Of a DNA stretch of 7,945 bases, positions 1-6,187 are shown piece after piece. Source of the DNA: Dehalococcoidia bacterium UBA5748 (GTDB lineage: Bacteria > Chloroflexota > Dehalococcoidia > Dehalococcoidales > UBA5627); assembly GCA_002419135.1 (NCBI GenBank), contig DIFM01000011.1:1-7945 (forward strand), read 5' to 3'. The notes below the pieces were generated by a model. It had not been told where the DNA came from. It did not search any database and saw nothing but the letters and a program-made list of their open reading frames with translations. Each line of letters begins with the position of its first letter. The first letter of the stretch is position 1. Position numbers and translations under genes: made by a program.

Positions 1-82
1 TAAAAAAGCCGTTAATAAATTGAATTGAAAGAACACATTTTTTCAATTATACAGCGCTACTGGCTTTTTCAGAGGTTCCTTA
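1..82. repeat. Hairpin-forming intergenic repeat, left copy (inverted relative to 7824-7904)
   Basis: Bases 1-82 match the reverse complement of 7824-7904 with about seven substitutions and one single-base indel, so roughly nine in ten bases agree. Similarity stops just after base 82. The copy can also fold on itself: AAAAAGCC (3-10) pairs with GGCTTTTT (62-69), and inside it AATTGAAA (23-30) pairs with TTTCAATT (41-48). The outer stem is shorter here than in the right copy because bases 58-61 have changed. Size, terminal complementarity and AT-richness suggest a MITE-like or REP-like element that could also terminate transcription in both directions. No coding capacity is seen. The match begins at base 1, so the repeat may continue beyond the window. 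Confidence 0.85.
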
Positions 83-173
83 GTTTATTTGCTCTTTCAT
101 AATTTTATCCTCGCAATTACTGCTTGTTTATATATTTAAACATCTTCTTATATGATGTGGTAAAAATATTATA

Positions 174-204
174 CCCCCCACGTCAATCCCTCACCCCACC
201 CCCC
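174..204 (-). other. G-run cluster, possible G-quadruplex at the 3' end of the deaminase gene
   Basis: Read on the minus strand, this stretch has four G-runs of 6, 4, 3 and 6 bases, separated by 1, 3 and 8 bases. They span the stop codon (191-193) of the deaminase gene and the first bases after it. The pattern could form a three-layer quadruplex in the mRNA or the coding strand, although the 8-base loop is slightly longer than the usual limit. No conventional hairpin-plus-T-run terminator is evident directly after the gene, so the G-runs might affect 3'-end formation. This is inference from base composition only. Confidence 0.35.
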
Positions 205-802
205 GCTTCTTCAGCTTATCGTCCAGCATCTCCCTGTTCATCTCAACCAGCATTTCGGAAATGGCTATCAGCTTTTGAGAACATTTGGCTCCGGCAATCT
301 GCCTGTTCTCCATCATCTCAACCCAGATTTTCGGCATTGCTTCTTTTAAATGCGCCATGCCGCCGTCGTTATCATCCGCCGCATAATAGACTTCGGGGAT
401 GCCGGAAGTCAGTATCCTCGCAAGGCACATCGGGCACGGTTCGAGGGATGTGAATAATTTATATCCGGTAACCGTCGATGGTTTTACGACACTCTCGAAA
501 TGATTAAGTGTAACCATCTCGGCATGATAATCGCTTCGAAATTGCGGAAAAAAGACCTGATTATTGCCGTAACTAACAAGCGTATTATTGCTATCCGTAA
601 TGATACAGCCGACACCGAAATTACCAAGTGTAACGCTTTGCAGACCAAGTATACAGGTTGCCCAAATCTCCCGGTCATGGCTATATGAGAGGTTGAAACG
701 GTAATCTTTTAATTCCGAATATATCGTTTTGAAAGACGGCTTAACAGTCAAACCTGCCAAAAGATTAATGCCGAAAGTTTCAACGCTTATGTATCTATTC
801 AT
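191..802 (-). CDS. Cytidine/deoxycytidylate deaminase family protein (nucleoside or tRNA-adenosine deaminase-like)
   Basis: This 203-aa protein carries the zinc-dependent deaminase signature. HAE is at residues 93-95, with His93 as zinc ligand and Glu95 as proton shuttle. PCPMC is at 122-126, with Cys123 and Cys126 as the other ligands. Just before the second motif is L-x-x-S-L-E-P, as in guanine deaminase, TadA-like and riboflavin-type deaminases. Family members hydrolytically deaminate a base, nucleoside or nucleotide in the cytoplasm; the substrate cannot be told here. About 45 residues precede the core fold and about 60 follow the Cys motif, so at 203 aa it is longer than the usual 150-160 aa of TadA or guanine deaminase. 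The start is the ATG at 800-802. Only a weak GGCGGA lies upstream, at long spacing. The gene stands alone, with the edge repeat downstream and a MITE-like element upstream. All catalytic residues are present. Confidence 0.85.
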   Translation of the reverse strand: MNRYISVETFGINLLAGLTVKPSFKTIYSELKDYRFNLSYSHDREIWATCILGLQSVTLGNFGVGCIITDSNNTLVSYGNNQVFFPQFRSDYHAEMVTLNHFESVVKPSTVTGYKLFTSLEPCPMCLARILTSGIPEVYYAADDNDGGMAHLKEAMPKIWVEMMENRQIAGAKCSQKLIAISEMLVEMNREMLDDKLKKRGVG

Positions 803-839
803 TTTAATACTTAATCCGCCATAAGAGCGTTAAAACTAA

Positions 840-868
840 TCAATACGCCCGATAATTTTCCCCGTCAA
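840..868 (-). promoter_or_regulatory. Possible promoter of the deaminase gene
   Basis: On the minus strand, TTGACG (863-868) is followed after 17 bases by TATTGA (840-845), about 37 bases before the ATG at 802. The -35 box matches consensus at five of six positions but the -10 box at only three. The remainder of 803-934 is AT-rich and I see no other gene or structure there. Confidence 0.25.
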
Positions 869-934
869 AAATATCTCTTGTGACAAATACCCATTTAATT
901 ATATAACATCCGGTCAATACCCTGTGTTTTTTAT

Positions 935-1042
935 GACCTCACCCCTTTTAATTTCCCCTCTCCGTCTACAGAGAGGGGAAAACGAGGTAGATGGATTAGC
1001 TCTCCCTCTCTGCGTGCGGAGAGGGAGCCGGAGGGTGAGGTC
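935..1042. repeat. MITE-like GC-rich palindromic element with two internal hairpins
   Basis: The element starts with GACCTCACCC (935-944) and ends with the exact reverse complement GGGTGAGGTC (1033-1042). Inside are two hairpins made of related CTCTCC/GGAGAG motifs: an 11-bp stem 952-962 with 971-981 (8-base loop), and a 9-bp stem 1002-1010 with 1019-1027. A TA dinucleotide lies beside each end (932-933 and 1043-1044), which could be a target duplication if the ends are placed one base out. Short elements of this GACCTCACCCC...GGGTGAGGTC type recur between genes in several bacterial groups; that is recollection, not a search. It has no coding capacity and sits just upstream of the promoter at 1056-1084. 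An open reading frame runs through it into the downstream gene, but the ribosome-binding site rules out that long start. Confidence 0.8.
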
Positions 1043-1055
1043 TAATATTCGGCTA

Positions 1056-1084
1056 TTGACATCAACTAACACCGACTCTAGAAT
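1056..1084 (+). promoter_or_regulatory. Sigma70-type promoter of the small membrane protein gene
   Basis: A perfect TTGACA (1056-1061), a 17-base spacer and TAGAAT (1079-1084, five of six matches) form the best promoter in the window. Transcription would start near 1091, giving a leader of about 20 bases that contains the AGGAGG at 1101-1106. The -35 box begins only 14 bases after the MITE-like element. Confidence 0.7.
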
Positions 1085-1112
1085 AATTACACATACTCAA
1101 AGGAGGATAGCA

Positions 1113-1514
1113 ATGAAAAAACCGGATTTGCTGATATTAGTGGTTGTCTGGGAACTATTATCCGCCTTTTTTGCGCTGATGGGATTATTATCTGTTGCTA
1201 TAATCGTGTTCCCTGATGCTACCGTTTCAATGTTGGGCACGGCATTACCGGGATTCATTTTCGGCATCAGTATTATAGTACTTATTCTCCTCTCTTATAT
1301 TATTATTTCAATAATAGCAGCCATCGGAATTATCAACAATCGAAACTGGGGGCGCATCATGGGCATTGTGCAGGCAGCCCTTAGTATCTTTGCACCACCG
1401 GTGGGTACTGTAGCCGGCATTCTGATACTGGTTTACCTGCTGCGCCCCGATGTAGAAGGGTATTTCAAATCGGTTGAGTCAAACGGGTCGATTCAGGAGA
1501 ATACAGATAAATAA
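1113..1514 (+). CDS. Small integral membrane protein of unknown function (three predicted helices)
   Basis: This 133-aa protein starts at ATG 1113, eight bases after a perfect AGGAGG (1101-1106). An in-frame upstream ATG at 924 would place the start inside the MITE-like element and is rejected. The protein is mostly hydrophobic, with segments at about residues 7-33, 45-76 (long, perhaps two short helices) and 82-110. A conserved-looking stretch N-R-x-W-G-R-I-M-G-I-V-Q-A at about 77-89 leads into P-P-V-G-T at 95-99 and Y-L-L-R-P-D-V-E-G-Y-F at 108-118. The tail is short, polar and probably cytoplasmic. Small bacterial membrane proteins of the DUF2127/DUF4064 kind have this G-R-x-x-G...P-x-G-T...L-x-R-P-x-V layout, but I cannot assign a family with confidence and no function is known. 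It has its own promoter and a terminator hairpin at its stop codon, so it is monocistronic. Confidence 0.75.
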   Translation: MKKPDLLILVVVWELLSAFFALMGLLSVAIIVFPDATVSMLGTALPGFIFGISIIVLILLSYIIISIIAAIGIINNRNWGRIMGIVQAALSIFAPPVGTVAGILILVYLLRPDVEGYFKSVESNGSIQENTDK

Positions 1515-1541
1515 AAAAAGGAGGGCGGATTATCGCTCTCC
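1513..1541. terminator. Bidirectional intrinsic terminator between convergent genes
   Basis: GGAGGGCG (1520-1527) pairs with CGCTCTCC (1534-1541) through one G-U pair around a 6-base loop. Seven A residues at 1513-1519 become a T-run when read on the minus strand, making a good terminator for the fumarylacetoacetate hydrolase-family gene ending at 1570. For the plus-strand gene ending at 1514 the downstream side is only moderately T-rich, so termination that way is probably weaker. Confidence 0.65.
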
Positions 1542-1569
1542 CCTTTGCTGTTCTCTTAAAGCTAATAAA

Positions 1570-2334
1570 CTAGCAGCCGTTCTTAATTATAGTGTTCTTC
1601 AACGTGCCTATGGAATCTACCTTGATTTCCACCACGTCGCCCGGGTACATCGGCCCGACACCGCTGGGAGTCCCAGTGGCTATGATATCCCCCGGCAATA
1701 ATGTCATAACATTGGAAATGAAGTTTATAATTTCGGGAATGTTATAGATGAAATCGCTGGTATTCCCCTTCTGCTTCAGTTTGCCGTTCAGATAGGTCTC
1801 GATTTCTATATCCGAAGGATTGATGTCCGTTTCTATCCAGGGACCGATAGCGGCAAACGTATCAAAACCCTTGGCTCTGGTCCACTGAAAATCGGCTTTC
1901 TGCAAATCCCTGGCGGTAACATCGTTAAAACAGGCGTAGCCTAAAACATAATCCATAGCGTCCTCTTTTGAAATGCGCCATCCGGCTTTTTTTATAACTA
2001 CTGCCACTTCACCTTCGTAATCAACCCTGCTGGAAGAATTTGGATATACTATGTTTTCATCCGGACCGATTACAGCAGTGGATGGTTTTAAAAAGGTAAG
2101 AGGTGAATTAGGTATAGGCATATCCATCTCTTTTGCGTGTGAATGGTAATTCAACCCCATAGCAATTATCTTCGAAGGCTCGCAGGGTGCCAGAAACTTC
2201 ACCTGCTCCATCGGATAGAATTCCTTTGTCGGTTCGAGGTATTTGAAGGGTTTACCCACGTATTTCTGAACTGTATGGTCGTTCAGTACACCGTATTCAT
2301 TAGTTCCGTCAATTGAAAATCTTACGTATCTCAT
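1570..2334 (-). CDS. Fumarylacetoacetate hydrolase (FAH) family protein
   Basis: This 254-aa protein has the full catalytic domain of the FAH superfamily: metal-dependent C-C hydrolases, isomerases and decarboxylases acting on acylpyruvates and related oxo-acids. A short N-terminal domain (1-45) leads into L-N-Y-H-x-H-A-K-E at 61-69. The metal ligands are in D-Y-E-G-E (105-109; Glu107 and Glu109) and F-N-D-V-T (136-140; Asp138). The catalytic-type lysine is in R-A-K-G-F-D-T-F (153-160; Lys155), and the family signature T-G-T-P-S-G-V-G is at 220-227. Length matches single-domain bacterial members such as 2-hydroxyhepta-2,4-diene-1,7-dioate isomerase-like and acylpyruvase-like proteins. The exact substrate cannot be read from sequence, and no aromatic-degradation genes are nearby. 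The start is the ATG at 2332-2334. A GGAAGGA lies too far upstream to be a normal ribosome-binding site, so initiation looks weak or leaderless. It is divergent from the cobO-like gene. Confidence 0.9.
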   Translation of the reverse strand: MRYVRFSIDGTNEYGVLNDHTVQKYVGKPFKYLEPTKEFYPMEQVKFLAPCEPSKIIAMGLNYHSHAKEMDMPIPNSPLTFLKPSTAVIGPDENIVYPNSSSRVDYEGEVAVVIKKAGWRISKEDAMDYVLGYACFNDVTARDLQKADFQWTRAKGFDTFAAIGPWIETDINPSDIEIETYLNGKLKQKGNTSDFIYNIPEIINFISNVMTLLPGDIIATGTPSGVGPMYPGDVVEIKVDSIGTLKNTIIKNGC

Positions 2335-2448
2335 AAAAAGTAATTTTAATGCAATCCTTCCATCAATGCAAACCTGATATAAAACTCAGCCAATTTATAA
2401 TTGCAATAGAACTCTATTCTGTTAAGACATTGCTAAAATAGCGCCTTC

Positions 2449-2486
2449 TTGACACCGCTTGATTATGATTGATAAACTGTTATACT
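2449..2486 (+). promoter_or_regulatory. Promoter region of the cobO-led operon
   Basis: Two overlapping arrangements are possible. One is TTGACA (2449-2454) with TAAACT (2473-2478) at 18-base spacing. The other is TTGATT (2459-2464) with TATACT (2481-2486) at 16-base spacing. Both lie 40-80 bases before the ATG at 2527. The rest of the divergent gap (2335-2448) is AT-rich and must hold the promoter of the minus-strand FAH-family gene, but I see no convincing pair of boxes there. No riboswitch-like structure, such as a cobalamin B12 box, was recognised. Confidence 0.45.
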
Positions 2487-2526
2487 GCGCTGCCAGTAGC
2501 CCATATCTATTGTTAATAGGAGTAAA

Positions 2527-3066
2527 ATGATCCCAGAAAAACTTGAAAGAGGATTGGTTTCGGTCTTTACAGGAGATGGTAAAGGCAAAACTTCTACCGC
2601 CATCGGTATTGCCAGCAGGGCAGCAGGACACGGATTCAAAGTTTTTTTCGCATTCTTCTTAAAAGCGGGAAACTATATCCACGGCGAAAAAAAATCTTTA
2701 TCGCTACTTTCCGGGGTTGCATTCGAGAGCTACGGATGCGAAGGCTGGGTAGATAAAGATAATGTCCTTCCGGAAGATATAGAGCAGGCGAAAAAGGGAT
2801 TTTCCGCCTCAAGAGAAGCTATGTTAAGCGGCGATTACGACGTTATAATAATGGACGAGGTTAATATGGCGATTAACCTAGGATTGATACCCGTAGATGA
2901 CATGCTCAAGCTTATCGATGAGAAACCGGCAAATGTCGAACTTATTTTAACCGGAAGATATGCGGATGCCAAACTTATACAGGCAGCTGATTTGGTAACT
3001 GAAATGTTAATGATAAAACACCCCTACAACAATGGCATTCAAGCGCGCCGGGGGATTGATTATTAA
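2527..3066 (+). CDS. cobO: Cob(I)yrinic acid a,c-diamide adenosyltransferase (CobO/BtuR/CobA type)
   Basis: This 179-aa protein would transfer the 5'-deoxyadenosyl group of ATP to the cobalt of reduced corrinoids, the step making adenosylcobalamin, in the cytoplasm. The P-loop G-D-G-K-G-K-T-S is at residues 16-23 and the Walker-B-like V-I-I-M-D-E-V-N at 106-113. Family motifs L-T-G-R (141-144), A-D-L-V-T-E-M (154-160) and the C-terminal G-I-Q-A-R-R-G-I-D-Y (170-179) are all present. Length is typical, if slightly short at the N-terminus, where CobA of enterobacteria has an extra arm. The start ATG follows AGGAG (2518-2522) at good spacing. No other corrinoid genes are present, so the enzyme may serve salvage of imported corrinoids as well as synthesis; this is inference. 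It leads an apparent operon with the FBP aldolase/phosphatase gene 43 bases downstream. Confidence 0.92.
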   Translation: MIPEKLERGLVSVFTGDGKGKTSTAIGIASRAAGHGFKVFFAFFLKAGNYIHGEKKSLSLLSGVAFESYGCEGWVDKDNVLPEDIEQAKKGFSASREAMLSGDYDVIIMDEVNMAINLGLIPVDDMLKLIDEKPANVELILTGRYADAKLIQAADLVTEMLMIKHPYNNGIQARRGIDY

Positions 3067-3099
3067 ACGTTTTTAGTGTTTAATTATTAAAGTCTTTTT

Positions 3100-3105
3100 G
3101 GAGGG
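3100..3105 (+). promoter_or_regulatory. Ribosome-binding site fixing the FBP aldolase/phosphatase start
   Basis: GGAGGG lies five bases before ATG 3110. An in-frame TTG at 3098 overlaps this site and would add four residues (M-E-G-I). It is rejected because the protein would then begin inside its own Shine-Dalgarno, and because family members start with K-x-T-x-S-V-I-K-A-D. Confidence 0.75.
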
Positions 3106-3109
3106 CATA

Positions 3110-4210
3110 ATGAAATTAACTTTAAGCGTAATTAAAGCGGATATCGGTGGCTTTGTAGGCCATTCCGACTCTCACCCCGAAATACTGGCGTCGGCAAAGG
3201 AAAGTCTTGGTAAAGCCAAAGCCGACGGCATGCTAATAGACTATTATGTAACCAAATGCGGTGATGACCTGCAACTTATAATGACTCATCAGCTTGGTGA
3301 AGGCAATGAAAAAATTCACGAAATGGCATGGGATACTTTTGTTAGAGGAACCGCGATTGCCAAGAAATTAAAACTCTACGGAGCCGGGCAGGACCTGCTG
3401 TCCGACGCCTTTTCCGGAAACGTCAAGGGCATGGGACCCGGTGTTGCCGAAATGGAAATCAACGAGCGCATTTCCGAGCCTGTCATCATCTTTATGGCTG
3501 ACAAGACGTCATCCGGCGCCTGGAATATGCCTTTATACAAGATGTTCGCCGACCCGTTCAATACCATCGGGCTGGTAATCGCACCCAATATGCATAAAGG
3601 TTTTTCATTCGAAGTTCACGATGTCAAAGAACATAAAAAAGTATTTTTCACCTCACCTGAAGAAATATACGACCTCCTGGTACTCATTGGCGCTCCGTCG
3701 CGCTATGCCGTAAAATCGGTTTATAGCCGCGATACCGGTGAAATTGCCGCCGTATCCTCCACGCAAAAGCTGTCTTTGATTGCCGGGCGCTATGTCGGTA
3801 AAGATGACCCCGTTTGTATAGTCCGCTGTCAGGGGGCTTTCCCCGCTGTCGGAGAAGTTCTCGAACCGTTTACCCAACCTTCGCTTGTCGAAGGATGGAT
3901 GCGCGGCTCTCATAACGGGCCTTTAATGCCGGTTTCGGTTGCCGATAGCAAACCGACCCGTTTCGACGGGCCTCCCAGAGTGACCGCATGCGGTTTCCAA
4001 CTGGCAGATGGAAAGCTGATAGGTCCCCGTGATATGTTCGATGATATCTCCTTCGAAGAAGCTCGCAAACAGGCGAACTGGGCTGCGGATTATATGCGCC
4101 GCCACGGTCCTTTCGAACCGCACCGCCTGCCGCTCGAAGAGATGGAATACACCACTATGCCGCAGGTGATGGACAAACTGAAGGAGCGATTTACCGACCT
4201 GGAGGACTAA
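3110..4210 (+). CDS. fbp: Fructose-1,6-bisphosphate aldolase/phosphatase (archaeal-type, class V FBPase)
   Basis: This 366-aa protein matches the bifunctional archaeal-type enzyme. It condenses dihydroxyacetone phosphate with glyceraldehyde 3-phosphate and then dephosphorylates the product to fructose 6-phosphate, which commits carbon to gluconeogenesis. The N-terminal S-V-I-K-A-D-I-G-G-F-V-G-H-S (residues 6-19) contains Asp11 and His18 of the magnesium site. G-D-D at 51-53, Q-D at 94-95 and A-D-K-T at 130-133 are further metal and phosphate residues. Y-V-G-K-D-D at 228-233 holds the Schiff-base lysine Lys231 and its partner Tyr228, and Tyr347 in E-Y-T-T corresponds to the flap tyrosine. These lie one residue off the Sulfolobus tokodaii numbering (Tyr229, Lys232, Tyr348, recalled). 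Both activities should be intact. The enzyme is common in archaea and in deep or anaerobic bacteria. The stop codon touches the ATG of the next gene, indicating translational coupling. Confidence 0.95.
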   Translation: MKLTLSVIKADIGGFVGHSDSHPEILASAKESLGKAKADGMLIDYYVTKCGDDLQLIMTHQLGEGNEKIHEMAWDTFVRGTAIAKKLKLYGAGQDLLSDAFSGNVKGMGPGVAEMEINERISEPVIIFMADKTSSGAWNMPLYKMFADPFNTIGLVIAPNMHKGFSFEVHDVKEHKKVFFTSPEEIYDLLVLIGAPSRYAVKSVYSRDTGEIAAVSSTQKLSLIAGRYVGKDDPVCIVRCQGAFPAVGEVLEPFTQPSLVEGWMRGSHNGPLMPVSVADSKPTRFDGPPRVTACGFQLADGKLIGPRDMFDDISFEEARKQANWAADYMRRHGPFEPHRLPLEEMEYTTMPQVMDKLKERFTDLED

Positions 4211-4816
4211 ATGTCCGCACTGCTGATTGCGACTAATAACCGGGGCAAGCTGGCTGAGTTTAAACTCATATTTGCAGGCTTGCCCTGTTCTATTGTTTCC
4301 CCTGCCGATATCGGACTTGATTTGGAGATTAGCGAAAACGGCACCACTTTTGAAGAAAACGCCGCATTGAAATCAGTAGCCTTTGCCAAAGCCAGCGGAC
4401 TTCTGACACTGGCAGATGATTCCGGATTGGAGGTGGAGGCGTTGGGGGGAGAGCCGGGAGTTCTTTCCGCCCGCTATGCCGGTGAAAATGCCACTGACAA
4501 CGAGCGCATTAATTTCCTTCTTTCTAAAATGAGAAATATTCCCGATGGTAAAAGACAAGCAAAATTTCGCAGTGCTATCGCCATAACAACACCGAAAGAC
4601 CTGCACACTGAGTTTTGCAGCGGCGAATGCCACGGTATAATAACTTTCGAACCGAAAGGCAAAAACGGGTTCGGTTACGACCCGGTTTTCTTTCTGCCGC
4701 CGATGGGTAAGACAATGGCGGAGATTTCAAAAGATATTAAGAATAATATCAGCCACCGGGGAAAGGCTGCACGAAATGCCATACCGTTACTGAAGAATCT
4801 GTTGAAACTTGTTTAA
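4211..4816 (+). CDS. rdgB: XTP/dITP diphosphatase (RdgB/HAM1 family)
   Basis: This 201-aa enzyme hydrolyses non-canonical purine triphosphates (dITP, XTP, ITP) to monophosphate and pyrophosphate, keeping deaminated purines out of DNA and RNA. The N-terminal A-T-N-N-R-G-K-L-A-E-F (residues 7-17) is the substrate loop. L-A-D-D-S-G-L-E-V at 67-75 carries the catalytic and magnesium-binding Asp69 and Asp70. A-R-Y-A-G (87-91), F-G-Y-D-P-V-F (154-160) and S-H-R-G-K-A (181-186) bind the base and phosphates. Length is typical and no key residue is missing. ATG 4211 follows the TAA of the upstream gene with no gap; its GGAGG (4201-4205) lies inside the end of that gene, so the two are translationally coupled. 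dnaN lies downstream with its own promoter. Confidence 0.95.
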   Translation: MSALLIATNNRGKLAEFKLIFAGLPCSIVSPADIGLDLEISENGTTFEENAALKSVAFAKASGLLTLADDSGLEVEALGGEPGVLSARYAGENATDNERINFLLSKMRNIPDGKRQAKFRSAIAITTPKDLHTEFCSGECHGIITFEPKGKNGFGYDPVFFLPPMGKTMAEISKDIKNNISHRGKAARNAIPLLKNLLKLV

Positions 4817-4832
4817 AAACCATAGCATTTAC

Positions 4833-4862
4833 TTGTTTTACTACTCTATTTTGGTATATACT
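4833..4862 (+). promoter_or_regulatory. Promoter of dnaN
   Basis: TTGTTT (4833-4838), an 18-base spacer and TATACT (4857-4862, five of six) precede the dnaN ATG by about 31 bases. They lie in the 77-base gap after rdgB, which shows no terminator, so dnaN may also receive read-through from the upstream operon. Confidence 0.5.
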
Positions 4863-4893
4863 ACACGACACTACTAAATATCGGGGGTGCATA

Positions 4894-6030
4894 ATGAAAT
4901 TATCCTGCCTTCAGGAAAACTTAAACCGCGGACTTATATATGTCGGCAGAGCCGCAGCTACCAGAACTACGCTTCCAATAACAAACAACGTGCTGCTGGC
5001 GACCGATGAAGGACGCTTAAAACTGGTAGCCACCAACCTTGAAATGGCTATTACTTATTGGCTCGGCGCTAAAGTAGAAGATGAGGGCACCATTACCGTA
5101 CCTGCCAAATTACTGAATGAATTTGTGGCATCCTTGCCCAGCGATAAAATCAATATGAGCCTTTCAGCACGCACCCGAACATTGCAATTAAAATGTGCCC
5201 GTTTCGAAGCCAGAATCAGCGGTATCGATGCCAAGGATTTTCCCCCGATACCCGGTGTCGAAGACGGAGTTATTACCAGCATCGAGGCAGAAACTCTTAG
5301 AAAGGGTATTGAAAAGGTTGTATTTGCGGCAGCCACCGATGAATCAAGGCCGGTGCTTACCGGTATTAACGCCGAATTCGATGGCGATATGTTGACGCTT
5401 GCGGCTGCGGATGGTTTCAGGCTGGCGGTTTATACCATGCCGCTGGCGACACGTGTCGATAAAAAGACTACCGCCATAATTCCGGCAAAAACCCTTGCCG
5501 AACTTAACCGTATGGTTGCAGAACAGGAAGACCCGGTGGAAATCCGTCTAAATACCGCCAAAGGACAAATACTTTTTAAGCTTAAGGATATCGAACTGGT
5601 TTCACAGCTGGTTCAGGGTGCTTTCCCTCAATATTCCCAGCTTATCCCTCAGAGTTATTCGACACGCGCTGTAGTGGATATTGCGCAGTTTTTAAGAGCT
5701 GCCAAGACAGCAAGTATCTTTGCCCGTGATGGCAGTAACATTATAAGGCTGGTAATTACCCCCGGAGTCAAGGAAGCGCCCGGAAAGCTGACCGTTGCCG
5801 CACGCTCTGAAGAAATCGGTGATGATGTGGGTGAAGTCGATGCTCTGGTTCAGGGTGATGAAGCAAAAATTGCTTTCAACAGCAAGTATCTGGCAGATAT
5901 ACTGAATGTGTTACGTGAATCACAGGTTGCCCTTGAAGTAACCAGCCCCTCCAGCCCCGGCGTCTTCCGCCCGGTGGGAGTGGATAATTACATTCACGTT
6001 GTAATGCCGATGTTTGTTCAATGGGATTAA
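4894..6030 (+). CDS. dnaN: DNA polymerase III subunit beta (sliding clamp)
   Basis: This 378-aa clamp forms a ring dimer that tethers DNA polymerase III and other partners to DNA. Three clamp domains can be placed at about 1-120, 130-245 and 247-375. Recognisable stretches are D-E-S-R-P-V-L-T-G-I (149-158), L-A-A-A-D-G-F-R-L-A-V (169-179, part of the partner-peptide pocket), G-A-F-P-Q-Y (242-247) and F-N-S-K-Y-L-A-D-I-L (328-337). The C-terminal pocket motif V-M-P-M is at 370-373. The protein continues F-V-Q-W-D after M-P-M, where E. coli ends in R-L, so the tail next to the pocket is different and slightly longer. The start ATG follows GGGGGTG (4883-4889). No dnaA or recF adjoins it, unlike the classical dnaA-dnaN-recF order, so this is not evidently an origin region. 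An intrinsic terminator follows 28 bases after the stop. Confidence 0.96.
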   Translation: MKLSCLQENLNRGLIYVGRAAATRTTLPITNNVLLATDEGRLKLVATNLEMAITYWLGAKVEDEGTITVPAKLLNEFVASLPSDKINMSLSARTRTLQLKCARFEARISGIDAKDFPPIPGVEDGVITSIEAETLRKGIEKVVFAAATDESRPVLTGINAEFDGDMLTLAAADGFRLAVYTMPLATRVDKKTTAIIPAKTLAELNRMVAEQEDPVEIRLNTAKGQILFKLKDIELVSQLVQGAFPQYSQLIPQSYSTRAVVDIAQFLRAAKTASIFARDGSNIIRLVITPGVKEAPGKLTVAARSEEIGDDVGEVDALVQGDEAKIAFNSKYLADILNVLRESQVALEVTSPSSPGVFRPVGVDNYIHVVMPMFVQWD

Positions 6031-6058
6031 AAAAGACACATACAATTGTCAAAATCAA

Positions 6059-6090
6059 TATGCCTGGTTTTAACTACCAGGTATATTTTT
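6059..6090 (+). terminator. Intrinsic terminator after dnaN
   Basis: A 10-bp stem (6059-6068 with 6076-6085, one G-U pair) around a 7-base loop is followed directly by five T residues (6086-6090). It is 28 bases after the dnaN stop and separates it from the cytochrome genes. Confidence 0.8.
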
Positions 6091-6117
6091 GTACACATAT
6101 ATAAACCCAGCAGCAGT

Positions 6118-6146
6118 TTGACGGATTTAAAAAAATAGTATAAAAT
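6118..6146 (+). promoter_or_regulatory. Promoter of the cytochrome b/c gene pair
   Basis: TTGACG (6118-6123, five of six), a 17-base spacer rich in A, and TAAAAT (6141-6146, five of six) lie 41 bases before ATG 6188. They follow the dnaN terminator, so the two cytochrome genes form their own transcription unit. Confidence 0.6.
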
Positions 6147-6187
6147 TAGGTCAGTTTTTTGCCTGTATTAGTAATTTGAGGTTATTA

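Noticed and set aside
1..82. The edge repeat as a CRISPR repeat
   Set aside because: There is one copy per site, it is 82 bases long, and there is no regular spacer array at either end.
124..453. Plus-strand 109-residue frame antisense to the deaminase
   Set aside because: It is Pro/Ser-rich because of the C-runs, has no recognisable motif, and overlaps a deaminase gene with intact catalytic residues.
924..1112. A 63-residue N-terminal extension of the small membrane protein starting at ATG 924
   Set aside because: It runs through the MITE-like element and the promoter, and a perfect AGGAGG precedes ATG 1113. The extension is low-quality Arg/Leu-rich sequence from the palindromes.
2335..2526. 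Cobalamin riboswitch in front of the corrinoid adenosyltransferase gene
   Set aside because: The gap is short, AT-rich and lacks the conserved B12-box sequence or an evident multi-stem fold.
2422..2631. Minus-strand 69-residue open frame across the cobO promoter and start
   Set aside because: It overlaps the well-supported cobO start region antisense, has no recognised domain and no convincing ribosome-binding site, and is explained as a shadow.
4894..6030. Replication origin near dnaN
   Set aside because: No dnaA gene, no cluster of DnaA boxes (TTATCCACA-like) and no AT-rich unwinding repeats are seen in the adjoining gaps.
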